Shown here: positions 37,398 to 44,809 of the stretch, one piece after another | Layout: each line of letters starts with the position of its first letter | Numbering within the stretch: position 1 is the first letter of the stretch | Assembly (NCBI GenBank): GCA_018661505.1 | Contig: JABJIE010000040.1 | Coordinates: 1-44,809, forward strand | Length of the DNA stretch: 44,809 nt | DNA from: Lentimicrobiaceae bacterium | GTDB taxonomy: Bacteria; Bacteroidota; Bacteroidia; Bacteroidales; F082 | Direction: 5' to 3' | Position numbers and translations under genes: made by a program | Notes under the pieces: generated by a model | What the model saw: only the letters and a program-made list of their open reading frames with translations | Database searches by the model: none | What the model was told of the DNA's origin: nothing

Positions 37398-38759
37398 CTA
37401 TTTTTTTCTTTTTCCGTTGAAATTTCTTTTTCCTTTTCTTTTCGGTCTTTTAGTATTGGATGATTCAGATGCTTCTTGGGTTTTCTTATCCAGGAATTTA
37501 AACTTATCAATTATGTCTTGATCCAACATGTGAAGAGACCACTCGTCTGCCCCTTCTGGTGGTATCAGATACACCTTATCACCAACCTCAAGGCCAGCAT
37601 GTATGATTATACTTGTTTCATTAATTTCACCAGGAATTACCTGTTTTTTTCCTGCTCTAGTGAACACAAAATTTACAGAATCAGATACATTAACACATTC
37701 TATGGGTAGAAAAATAACCGAATCTATTATGCTTGTGATTATTCTGTTCTTAGTAGTCATTGATGGTCTAATTACGGAATCATATCCATCAACTTGAATA
37801 ATAACTTCAAAAACCTTGGCATTACTATTACTCATTTGTTCGCCCATATTAGCTACTTCATATACAACACCCGTGAAGCTTTTATTTGGAAAGGCATCTA
37901 CTTCTATGATCGCTGTTTGACCTTGCTTTACCTTACTTATATCAATCTCATTAACGTATGTTTTTGAGTTCATTGCACTCAGGTTAGGTAAGGTTGCGAC
38001 TACATTATCCCACATACTAACCTGACCACCAACGCCTATCTTTTTCCCATTCCAATCACGTTTATAATTAACCATTCCGGACTTTGGTGCCGTTACAATA
38101 AATTCATTTTTGAGCTTGTTAAACTCTTTCAAAACACGCTTAGCTTTCTCTAAGTTAGCAGCAACTTCTCTCATTTCTGCCTGAGCCTTTTGCTTTTTTA
38201 TTTCATAATTCTCTATATTTTGATACAGGGATCGCTGTGTTTTTTCAAAGTCTATTTTTACCTGTCGCTGTGTCGCTGGTGGCTCATAGATTGACTGGTC
38301 AACTACAATCTGCTTTTCCTCAAGGGTAAACTTTAAATTTATTAACTCATCACGAGCTGCTCTGAGTGTTAAAGTTGTATCAAGCTGGGTTTTTACATAT
38401 TGTGTTTCTAACTTCTCAACCTCAAGTTCTTGATCCGTAATTTTATTTTGAAGATCACTACGATCTAGTGTGGCAACCCATTGTCCTGAATCAACAACTG
38501 TTCCATCAGGTACAATATCTTCAATCGTATATCTGTGAATCTTTGAACTTCTTAGGCCATTTGGATTAGGCCCTTTAATCTCTTCGCTACTGCGAGCTTC
38601 AAGCTCTCCTGTTGTGGTTACATCTATAATAAACTCCCCTTCTTCGACTTCAACAATTATAACTCCAGAAGAGTCACTCGAATCTGATGAGAAATACCAT
38701 ATAAAAGAAACTAACAGAAGAAATGAAACGGAAAGAACAATAATATTTTTACGATTCAT
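37398..38759 (-). CDS. HlyD/MacA-family periplasmic adaptor subunit
   Basis: Membrane-fusion adaptor of an ABC export pump, 453 residues from the ATG at 38759 (MNRKNIIVLS). An upstream in-frame ATG at 38810 would add 17 residues ahead of the membrane helix and is less likely. One N-terminal helix (about 5-22) anchors the protein. A split lipoyl/barrel-sandwich domain flanks a long coiled-coil hairpin (about 110-235, Lys/Glu/Gln-rich). Beta-barrel and membrane-proximal domains follow. The C-terminus is a very basic Lys/Arg tail (about 425-453), unusual for a periplasmic protein. It pairs with the permease immediately downstream. No TolC-type gene is present here. Confidence 0.87.
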   Translation of the reverse strand: MNRKNIIVLSVSFLLLVSFIWYFSSDSSDSSGVIIVEVEEGEFIIDVTTTGELEARSSEEIKGPNPNGLRSSKIHRYTIEDIVPDGTVVDSGQWVATLDRSDLQNKITDQELEVEKLETQYVKTQLDTTLTLRAARDELINLKFTLEEKQIVVDQSIYEPPATQRQVKIDFEKTQRSLYQNIENYEIKKQKAQAEMREVAANLEKAKRVLKEFNKLKNEFIVTAPKSGMVNYKRDWNGKKIGVGGQVSMWDNVVATLPNLSAMNSKTYVNEIDISKVKQGQTAIIEVDAFPNKSFTGVVYEVANMGEQMSNSNAKVFEVIIQVDGYDSVIRPSMTTKNRIITSIIDSVIFLPIECVNVSDSVNFVFTRAGKKQVIPGEINETSIIIHAGLEVGDKVYLIPPEGADEWSLHMLDQDIIDKFKFLDKKTQEASESSNTKRPKRKGKRNFNGKRKK

Positions 38760-38830
38760 TGTATCTATTTTTAAAGTTGTAAAATTATAAAATAGTGTAA
38801 CAGAAGCCACAACCAGTAAATAAAATTTTA

Positions 38831-38865
38831 TAAAAAAGCCTCGGCACCGTACAGTGTCGAGGCTT
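38831..38865 (-). terminator. Rho-independent terminator of nhaD
   Basis: A stem AAGCCTCG/CGAGGCTT (38836-38843 with 38858-38865), extended by an inner CAC/GTG, is followed on the minus strand by a T run. It lies 20 bases past the nhaD stop and separates it from the adaptor gene. Confidence 0.85.
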
Positions 38866-38885
38866 ATAAAATTTTTTATGTTTTT

Positions 38886-40337
38886 TTAAAGTCCTAAAAC
38901 CATTATCTGAAGATAATATGCACCAGCTCCAGCTAAATAACCAACCAATGCAAGGAGACTAATTTTCTTCATATACCAAATAAAATCTATTTTCTCCAAG
39001 CCCATAGCTGCAACACCAGCTGCAGAACCAATTATTAAAATACTTCCACCTGTACCAGCACAGTAGGCAAGAAATTGCCAAAATTTTCCATCAACCACAA
39101 AGTCAGATAGAAAACCTGTTGTTCCCATCTCAACAATGGGGTACATTCCCATCGCTCCAGCAACAAGAGGCACATTGTCAACAATTGCGGAAAGTACTCC
39201 AATCACAAGATTAATTGCATAAATATTCTGCATATTGTCATTCAAAAATTGAGCTAAAACATTTAAATGTCCCATTGACTGTAAGGCCGCAACAGCTGAT
39301 AAAATACCAAGAAAAAAGAAAATTGTTGGAACATCAACTTTTCTTAAAATACCAATAACAGTTAATTTACGCTTATCCTCCAGGGGTTTATTTCTATGCA
39401 TAATTTCTGTTATGAGCCATATTACTCCTAAGCCAAATAACATTCCAAGATATGGAGGCAAATGTGTAACCGTTTTAAAAACAGGAACAAATAGTAAAGC
39501 ACATACACCCATTATAAGTAATAATTTTTGTTCAAAATGTGATGTAAAATCCTTCTCATCAGCATTATCAAGTACTGGTCTTTCAACTTCACCCTTAACA
39601 GTAAATGTAATAATAAGTAAGGGAACCACCATAGTAACCACACTTGGAAAAATGACATTAGTAATAATACTTAACGCCGTAATCTGACCTCCAATCCATA
39701 ACATAATGGTAGTTACGTCACCTATTGGGGACCAAGCTCCTCCTGCATTTGCAGCAAGAACAACCATCGAGGCAAAGAACCATCTTGTTTTCTGATCAGA
39801 AATGAGTTTTCTTAATAACGCAACCATAACAATTGTTGTGGTAAGGTTATCTAATGTTGCAGACATAAAAAAGGTTAGTATGCTAAGAACCCATAATAAT
39901 TTTACTTTATTGGTTGTTCTGATTCTGTCAGTAATTAATTTGAATCCCTGATGCTGATCAACAGTTTCAACTATTGTCATTGCACCAAGTAGGAAGAAAA
40001 GTATTTCTGAAATTTCCACCAAATGATGATCAAGGTCGTGTTTTACAAAATGCATAACATTGCTTGCTGTTTCAACCGTACCTTTCCATGCTTGATTATA
40101 AAGTACCTCATCAACATTTGGTTTGATAAAGGTCATAACATCAGTAGCCATGGTTTTTGCCATTGCCCAAGAAGGACTTAAACCCAAATCAAGAAGGCCC
40201 GTTGCATTTAAAGCATATAAGCCCCATAAAACAGTTCCAGTAAGTAAAGCAGAAGCTGCTTTATCAATTTTTAAAGGGTGTTCAAGGGCAATCATAGTAT
40301 ACCCAAGAATAAATATTATTAACATTAAAATGAACAT
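38886..40337 (-). CDS. nhaD: Sodium:proton antiporter NhaD
   Basis: Inner-membrane Na+(Li+)/H+ antiporter of the ion transporter superfamily, 483 residues with about 11-13 hydrophobic helices. Recognisable blocks are LSILTFFMSATLDNLTTTIVMV (conserved half-helix; quoted in part as SATLDNLTTTIVM), ANAGGAWSPIGDVTTIMLWIGG (in part GGAWSPIGDVTT), SAIVDNVPLVAGAMGMYP and the C-terminal GTGGSILIIGSAAGVAAMG. The paired T/DN-containing half-helices are typical of the family. It exports sodium and helps pH homeostasis, fitting a marine or saline habitat. It is monocistronic, with its own -7 box and terminator. Confidence 0.93.
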   Translation of the reverse strand: MFILMLIIFILGYTMIALEHPLKIDKAASALLTGTVLWGLYALNATGLLDLGLSPSWAMAKTMATDVMTFIKPNVDEVLYNQAWKGTVETASNVMHFVKHDLDHHLVEISEILFFLLGAMTIVETVDQHQGFKLITDRIRTTNKVKLLWVLSILTFFMSATLDNLTTTIVMVALLRKLISDQKTRWFFASMVVLAANAGGAWSPIGDVTTIMLWIGGQITALSIITNVIFPSVVTMVVPLLIITFTVKGEVERPVLDNADEKDFTSHFEQKLLLIMGVCALLFVPVFKTVTHLPPYLGMLFGLGVIWLITEIMHRNKPLEDKRKLTVIGILRKVDVPTIFFFLGILSAVAALQSMGHLNVLAQFLNDNMQNIYAINLVIGVLSAIVDNVPLVAGAMGMYPIVEMGTTGFLSDFVVDGKFWQFLAYCAGTGGSILIIGSAAGVAAMGLEKIDFIWYMKKISLLALVGYLAGAGAYYLQIMVLGL

Positions 40338-40364
40338 ATCTTAAGATCTATTTGTTTTAGGCAG

Positions 40365-40372
40365 CAAATGTA
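40365..40372 (-). promoter_or_regulatory. -7 promoter box for nhaD
   Basis: On the minus strand this reads TACATTTG, an exact TAnnTTTG match 27 bases before the nhaD ATG. The -33 region is only loosely matched. Confidence 0.5.
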
Positions 40373-40473
40373 GATAATCAATTTGATTCATTGCTAAAAA
40401 ATAACATGAATCCATAAGTTGAGAATGAAATTTTTAGTCTTTCTAAATAAGAAGGTGGCGAATGACTATTAAC

Positions 40474-40788
40474 TTATTTATTTCTTTTAAGTTGTTTATT
40501 CTTCTGATCTTCAATAATTTTTTTCAAATCCTCCAAATCAAACTTAAACCTCTTTGCCATGGTAGCTACATCATACTTTTTACCAATTTTCTTAGGAATA
40601 TTGAGCTTGGAACGTAAAAATGGCTCACCTATATTATTAGCCTTGGCAACTTCCATTAAAGTCATTGATGAATCCATAATTACCACATAACCAACATTAT
40701 TGGAATTATTATCATCGGATGAATAATTTGTACATGAAATGGTTACTGAAATAATAACAGTCAATAGAAATAAGTTTCTGAAAATCAT
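40474..40788 (-). CDS. Small putative lipoprotein
   Basis: A 104-residue protein with a lipoprotein signal peptide (hydrophobic stretch 5-18, lipidation Cys at 19 in TISC). After an Asn/Asp/Ser-rich linker, the mature part shows two similar short helical units: MTLMEVAKANNIGEPFLRSK (about 42-61) and YDVATMAKRFKFDLEDLKKI (about 72-91). These recall small tandem helix-turn motifs of the form T..E.A...GI....L. The C-terminus is basic. Function unknown. It stands alone between nhaD and tatA, and ends 136 bases before the nhaD start. Confidence 0.65.
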   Translation of the reverse strand: MIFRNLFLLTVIISVTISCTNYSSDDNNSNNVGYVVIMDSSMTLMEVAKANNIGEPFLRSKLNIPKKIGKKYDVATMAKRFKFDLEDLKKIIEDQKNKQLKRNK

Positions 40789-40842
40789 AGCAAATTTTAT
40801 TTAGTATTTTATTGAAAAACAATTTTTTAACATATACCTTGG

Positions 40843-40850
40843 CAAAAATA
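40843..40850 (-). promoter_or_regulatory. -7 promoter box for the small lipoprotein
   Basis: On the minus strand this reads TATTTTTG, an exact TAnnTTTG match about 54 bases before the ATG at 40788. No good -33 element. Confidence 0.4.
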
Positions 40851-40930
40851 GAAAATCTTTAAAATAAAAATAGGATAATACAACGCTTTATAGCGTGAGT
40901 TTCTAAAATTATCATTGTAATCATTTTTCT

Positions 40931-40938
40931 TACTTTTG
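40931..40938 (+). promoter_or_regulatory. -7 promoter box for tatA
   Basis: TACTTTTG, an exact TAnnTTTG match, lies 22 bases before the TTG start at 40961. It supports translation starting there rather than further upstream. Confidence 0.5.
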
Positions 40939-40960
40939 CTCTGTTTAAATAAATTATAAT

Positions 40961-41236
40961 TTGAGGTTATTATTATTCGATTTTGGAGCAGGAGAAATAA
41001 TGTTAGTTGTTCTGGCAATTCTTCTTGTTTTCGGACCCAGTAAAATTCCGGAAATAGCACGAGGGTTGGGAAAATTCATTAACGACATAAAACATGCATC
41101 CGAAGATATTAAAACAGAAATCAACAGAGAAGCTGATAGAATTGACAGAGAAAAAAGGCTCGAAGAATATAAAGCTTCCATGGATAAGGAGACCGATATA
41201 CCAAAAACCAAAGAAACTAAAAAGGATTCTCAATAA
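40961..41236 (+). CDS. tatA: Twin-arginine translocase subunit TatA/TatE-like
   Basis: Pore-forming subunit of the Tat pathway that exports folded proteins. The 91-residue protein has a short N-terminal membrane helix (about 11-24), then the hinge FGPSKIPEIARGLGKFI (about 24-40) with the conserved FG and P, followed by an amphipathic helix and a charged Lys/Glu C-terminal tail. The start is a TTG at 40961. The first in-frame ATG at 41000 would remove the beginning of the transmembrane helix, including the GAGEI segment common to the family. No tatC is adjacent. Confidence 0.88.
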   Translation: MRLLLFDFGAGEIMLVVLAILLVFGPSKIPEIARGLGKFINDIKHASEDIKTEINREADRIDREKRLEEYKASMDKETDIPKTKETKKDSQ

Positions 41237-41287
41237 AAACCTGCACATTACGTTATTAGCATAATACAGATAAAAAAATAATTACAC

Positions 41288-43747
41288 ATGAACAAGTTGT
41301 TTTCTACACTCTTGATTTTTAGTTTTGTGATTGCTATACCTATTACGGTATCCGCACAACGAAATCCTGCTAAAAGTGCTGATGAGGCCTTTTCAAAACA
41401 ACAATATTCTCTTGCAATAGATAAGTATAAAAAAGCCTATACAAAAGTTAAAAAGAACAAAGAGGAAAAGAATAGGATTACAGCCCAACTAGCAGAATGT
41501 TACAGATTAACTGGAAATTTTAAACGAGCCTCTATTTCTTACAAACGTCTCATTAAAAACGATTACGACAAGCGTAACCCAGAATTATTGCTGCATTATG
41601 CTAACATGTTAAAAATGACAGGAAATTATGATGAAGCAATTAATCAGTACAATGCATATGCACTGAGAGTTCCGGAAGATCCAAGAGGTGTAAACGGTGC
41701 TGAGTCAACAGCACTAATTGAGGAATGGATAGCAAACCCATCAAAATATGAAGTTACCAATGTTAAGAAGATAAACTCCAGGGAGGCTGATTTTGCCCCT
41801 GCTTATACCACGGACAACTATAATGAGATTGTTTTCACATCAACTCGCGAAGGAGCCACAGGGAAAGAAACTGACAAATGGACAGCTCAAAATTTTAGTG
41901 ACTTGTTTGTAGCAAAAATCGACAGAAAAGATGAGTGGTCAGAACCAGTATTATTTGATGCAACGGAAAAACTAAATACCAATGCAAACGAAGGTGCTGC
42001 TGTTTTTAACTCAAAGTTCAATACGATATATTTTACAAGATGCCCAAACGATCAGCAAAAGGAAAGCGGATGTCAAATATATAAAGCAAGACGTACAGGA
42101 CGTACATGGTCAGAAGCTGAAATGGTTGAGATGGTTGGTATTGACACACTAAGTACAATCGGACAACCCACCATAAGTGAAGGTGAGCTAGTAATTTACT
42201 TTGCAGCGAATAGAAGAAATGGATTGGGAGGAAAAGACATATGGGTTGCCTTCAGGGATTCAAAATCAGAACCTTTTGGTAGACCGATGAACTTGGGAGA
42301 AACCATAAACACACCAGGAGATGAAATGTTTCCTTTCCTTAGAAATGACACAACATTGTTTTTTGCCTCGGATGGACATGGTGGAATGGGTGGCTTGGAT
42401 ATTTTTGTAACCAAAATAGATACCTCTGGAAATTGGGGAGAGCCGAAAAACCTTAAATATCCCATAAATTCAATTTCAGATGACTTTGCTATTGTTTTTC
42501 ATCCCACTGATGAATATGGTTTTTTAAGTTCAAGTCGTAAAGGATCACGAGGCCTAGAAGATATATGGTACTTCATAGAGCCCCCACTATTATTTTCATT
42601 GAGCGGAACCGTTAGAGATGATAGAACATTAATGACAATGGGAGATGTAAATGTACAACTCATTGGCTCATCGGGGATATCCGTAACCACCCGAACCAAT
42701 GATGAAGGGTTTTATAGTTTTGGAGAAAGTCAATTGGAAACAAATACCATGTATGAAGTTCTTGTGGCAAAACCAAATTATTTCAATACTAAGGGAACTT
42801 TTACTACAGTTGGAGTAGAATTTAGTAAGGATTTTGTTAAGGATTTTAATCTAATACCTATTCCTGCAGAACCAATCGAATTGCCAGAGATATTATACGA
42901 CCTCGCAAAATGGGAGTTAAAACCACAATATCAAGATTCATTACAAGGTTTAATTCAAACCCTAAGAGACAATCCTAATATAGTTGTTGAACTTGCAGCA
43001 CATACTGATGCTCGAGATAGTTATGAACGAAATGATGTATTATCGCAACGGCGTGCTCAATCTGTTGTGGATTATCTTATTGTTAGAGGAATTGAACCAT
43101 CTCGACTCGTTGCTAAAGGATACGGAGAGAGAGTTCCCATAACCCTTAAGAGAGATGTTATACGAGATGGTTATCCATTCACAGAAGGAACAACAATGAC
43201 TGAAGATTATATTGCAGCATTAACTAGCAATGGAGAAAAAGAAGCCGCACACCAACTTAATCGTAGGACAGAATTTAGGGTATTAAGGAAAGATTATGTG
43301 CCATCTGCCACCAATATTGATCTTACTAAAATTAACATCGCTATTAACCCCGAAGACAATGCCATTGTTTTTACCGAAGCACCAAAAACGGGAACTTACA
43401 TTAGTACATGCATTATCAATGGTTACAATGAGGAGTTTGCCTTTGATAGAACAGCTGATGCAATGATTTCACTGGACAAGGCATTGGATTTATTAAAGTG
43501 GGGAGCCATAAGCAAAAACGACTTTGAGGGTGATCCAGAGAAAATACTTGCAAATAATACAATAGCAAATAAGGCTATTATTAATATAAAGGAAATAAAC
43601 ATAGCTAATCAGAAAGTTGAAAATGTTATGCTCAGGGTTAACTATAAATTAAATTATGGATTAGTATTTGGCGATCGATTCTTAAAGAAATTTGGAAAAT
43701 ATTCCTACAACACAAAAACCAATAAGCTAACGATAGGCGTTAAGTAA
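41288..43747 (+). CDS. PorE-like OmpA family protein with a C-terminal retropepsin-like domain
   Basis: An 819-residue envelope protein. It has a signal peptide (1-23, ending VSAQ), TPR-like helices (about 25-130) and a WD40/PD40-type beta-propeller (about 150-430, repeats with IYFTR, IYFAA, LFFAS and GFLSS). A carboxypeptidase-regulatory-like domain (about 432-525) and a peptidoglycan-binding OmpA domain (about 530-680, with AAHTDARDSYERNDVLSQRRA) follow. This order matches PorE of the type IX secretion system, which links that machine to peptidoglycan. PorE is a lipoprotein; here the signal looks type I. The last about 115 residues (703-819) look like a clan AA aspartic protease domain with D720-R-T-A in place of the usual DTGA, so it may be inactive. 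Confidence 0.82.
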   Translation: MNKLFSTLLIFSFVIAIPITVSAQRNPAKSADEAFSKQQYSLAIDKYKKAYTKVKKNKEEKNRITAQLAECYRLTGNFKRASISYKRLIKNDYDKRNPELLLHYANMLKMTGNYDEAINQYNAYALRVPEDPRGVNGAESTALIEEWIANPSKYEVTNVKKINSREADFAPAYTTDNYNEIVFTSTREGATGKETDKWTAQNFSDLFVAKIDRKDEWSEPVLFDATEKLNTNANEGAAVFNSKFNTIYFTRCPNDQQKESGCQIYKARRTGRTWSEAEMVEMVGIDTLSTIGQPTISEGELVIYFAANRRNGLGGKDIWVAFRDSKSEPFGRPMNLGETINTPGDEMFPFLRNDTTLFFASDGHGGMGGLDIFVTKIDTSGNWGEPKNLKYPINSISDDFAIVFHPTDEYGFLSSSRKGSRGLEDIWYFIEPPLLFSLSGTVRDDRTLMTMGDVNVQLIGSSGISVTTRTNDEGFYSFGESQLETNTMYEVLVAKPNYFNTKGTFTTVGVEFSKDFVKDFNLIPIPAEPIELPEILYDLAKWELKPQYQDSLQGLIQTLRDNPNIVVELAAHTDARDSYERNDVLSQRRAQSVVDYLIVRGIEPSRLVAKGYGERVPITLKRDVIRDGYPFTEGTTMTEDYIAALTSNGEKEAAHQLNRRTEFRVLRKDYVPSATNIDLTKINIAINPEDNAIVFTEAPKTGTYISTCIINGYNEEFAFDRTADAMISLDKALDLLKWGAISKNDFEGDPEKILANNTIANKAIINIKEINIANQKVENVMLRVNYKLNYGLVFGDRFLKKFGKYSYNTKTNKLTIGVK

Positions 43748-43772
43748 CTTTATCATAATTCCAAAGTAATAA

Positions 43773-44809
43773 ATGACCAGTAAATCAAGATACATGCAGA
43801 GAGGAGTATCCGCCTCTAAGGAAGATGTTCATGCTGCAATAGCAAATCTAGATAAGGGTATTTTTCCCAATGCCTTTTGTAAGATTATTTCTGATATCCT
43901 GGGTGGAGATGAAAAATTCTGCAATGTTATGCATGCTGATGGTGCAGGAACAAAGTCATCCCTAGCATATATGTATTGGAAAGAAACGGGTGATATTAGC
44001 GTATGGAGAGGAATTGCTCAGGATGCTATTGTAATGAACCTTGATGATTTATTGTGCGTGGGAGTGACAGATAATATATTATTATCATCTACAATTGGCA
44101 GGAATAAAAATCTGATTCCAGGAGAAATAATTGCGGCAATAATAGGCGGTACTGAAGCCTTTTTAGAAAAAATGAGACAATTGGGAGTGGGCATATTTCT
44201 TACCGGAGGAGAAACAGCAGATGTGGGAGATATTGTAAGAACAATAATTGTTGACTCAACTGTTAGTGCAAGGGTTAAACGCAGTGATATTATTGAAAAT
44301 AATATTCAACCTGGCGATGTAATAGTTGGCCTATCTTCATACGGGCAAGCAACATATGAAGATGAATACAATGGAGGTATGGGCAGCAATGGTCTAACTT
44401 CTGCCCGACATGATGTATTTGAAAAAACCCTTGCAAATAGATACCCTGATAGTTTTGACCATCTAGTACCAAAATCACTAGTATATTCTGGTAAGAAGAA
44501 CCTCACTGATAGATCTGAAATCGATGGTATAGATATTGGAAAACTAGTGTTATCGCCAACCCGAACCTATGCTCCTGTGATAAAGAAAGTCTTAGATGGA
44601 CACAGGTCCAATATAAATGGAATGATCCATTGCAGTGGTGGTGCGCAAACAAAAGTTCTCCATTTTGTGGATAATGTTCACATAATCAAGGACAACATGT
44701 TTGAACTTCCTCCATTGTTTAGACTAATTCAAGATCAATCAGGAACACCCTGGGATGAGATGTATAAAGTTTTCAACATGGGTCATAGGATGGAGCTATA
44801 CATACCCAG
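43773..44809 (+). CDS. purM: Phosphoribosylformylglycinamidine cyclo-ligase (PurM), 5' part
   Basis: AIR synthetase: ATP-dependent closure of the imidazole ring in purine synthesis (FGAM to AIR). The reading frame starts at ATG 43773 and is open to the window end, giving 345 complete codons; the stop lies beyond the window. Motifs: RYMQRGVSASKEDVH at the start, MHADGAGTKSSLAYMYWKET (about 50-70), AQDAIVMNLDDLLCVG, TGGETADVGD (about 149-158) and GLSSYGQATYEDEYNGGMGSNGL (in part, GQATYEDEYNGGMGSNGL). The sequence matches the longer PurM type of Bacteroidota. It lies 26 bases after the PorE-like gene, perhaps co-transcribed. Confidence 0.94.
   Translation, partial: MTSKSRYMQRGVSASKEDVHAAIANLDKGIFPNAFCKIISDILGGDEKFCNVMHADGAGTKSSLAYMYWKETGDISVWRGIAQDAIVMNLDDLLCVGVTDNILLSSTIGRNKNLIPGEIIAAIIGGTEAFLEKMRQLGVGIFLTGGETADVGDIVRTIIVDSTVSARVKRSDIIENNIQPGDVIVGLSSYGQATYEDEYNGGMGSNGLTSARHDVFEKTLANRYPDSFDHLVPKSLVYSGKKNLTDRSEIDGIDIGKLVLSPTRTYAPVIKKVLDGHRSNINGMIHCSGGAQTKVLHFVDNVHIIKDNMFELPPLFRLIQDQSGTPWDEMYKVFNMGHRMELYIP

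Noticed and set aside
44290-44506. Two minus-strand ORFs near the right end
   Set aside because: They lie inside the plus-strand purM frame, which is clearly coding and is open to the window end.
1-44809. CRISPR arrays, insertion sequences, prophage or integrative elements
   Set aside because: No spaced direct repeats, transposase-like or phage-like protein was seen in any frame; the gene content looks chromosomal throughout.

Overview
The window is a piece of a chromosome from a Bacteroidota bacterium, most likely Bacteroidales/Marinilabiliales-like. The signs are low GC, A-rich leaders with hardly any Shine-Dalgarno sequence, repeated TAnnTTTG -7 boxes upstream of genes, a short 287-residue primary sigma factor, two secreted proteins with type IX secretion (T9SS) C-terminal tails, a PorE-like OmpA protein and a Bacteroidota-type PurM. 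NhaD suggests a sodium-rich habitat. The 2-oxoglutarate dehydrogenase genes beside a ferredoxin-dependent 2-oxoacid oxidoreductase suggest a metabolism that can work with and without oxygen. No tRNA, rRNA, CRISPR array, insertion sequence or phage gene is visible.

Layout. 1-6430: housekeeping genes on the plus strand (rpsO, pnp, rpoD, rpe, a hotdog thioesterase, pepD). 6640-13596: a plus-strand biosynthetic cluster with a glycerolipid-type acyltransferase, a MIO aromatic/histidine ammonia-lyase, a FabG-like ketoreductase, a ketosynthase, an acyl carrier protein, an LpxL-like acyltransferase and an OMT2-fold methyltransferase. It resembles a reduced aryl-polyene/flexirubin/resorcinol type pathway, but has no dehydratase, CoA ligase or exporter here. 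13661-17624: minus-strand genes, namely a DUF2795 protein with its own promoter and a four-gene operon (secreted protein, methyltransferase, LolD/MacB-type ATPase, corrinoid adenosyltransferase). 17766-24486: two T9SS-exported surface proteins, one of 1662 residues with lamin-tail and carbohydrate-binding-like modules. 24813-27936: dnaK and a lipoprotein.

28077-35870 is a central-carbon block: korAB on the minus strand, then, divergently, a 55-residue 2x[4Fe-4S] ferredoxin, followed by sucA and sucB. Two different machines for 2-oxoglutarate oxidation therefore lie side by side with a candidate electron carrier between them. 36020-40337: a MacAB-like efflux pair lacking its ATPase, and nhaD. 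40474-44809: a small lipoprotein, tatA, a PorE-like TPR/propeller/OmpA protein with an unexpected retropepsin-like C-terminal domain, and the 5' part of purM, cut by the window end.

The points most worth a second look are the lyase-ketosynthase cluster, the retropepsin-like tail on the OmpA protein, the KOR-ferredoxin-OGDH neighbourhood, and a four-cysteine C-terminal extension on SucA. All assignments come from reading the sequence; no database search was run.
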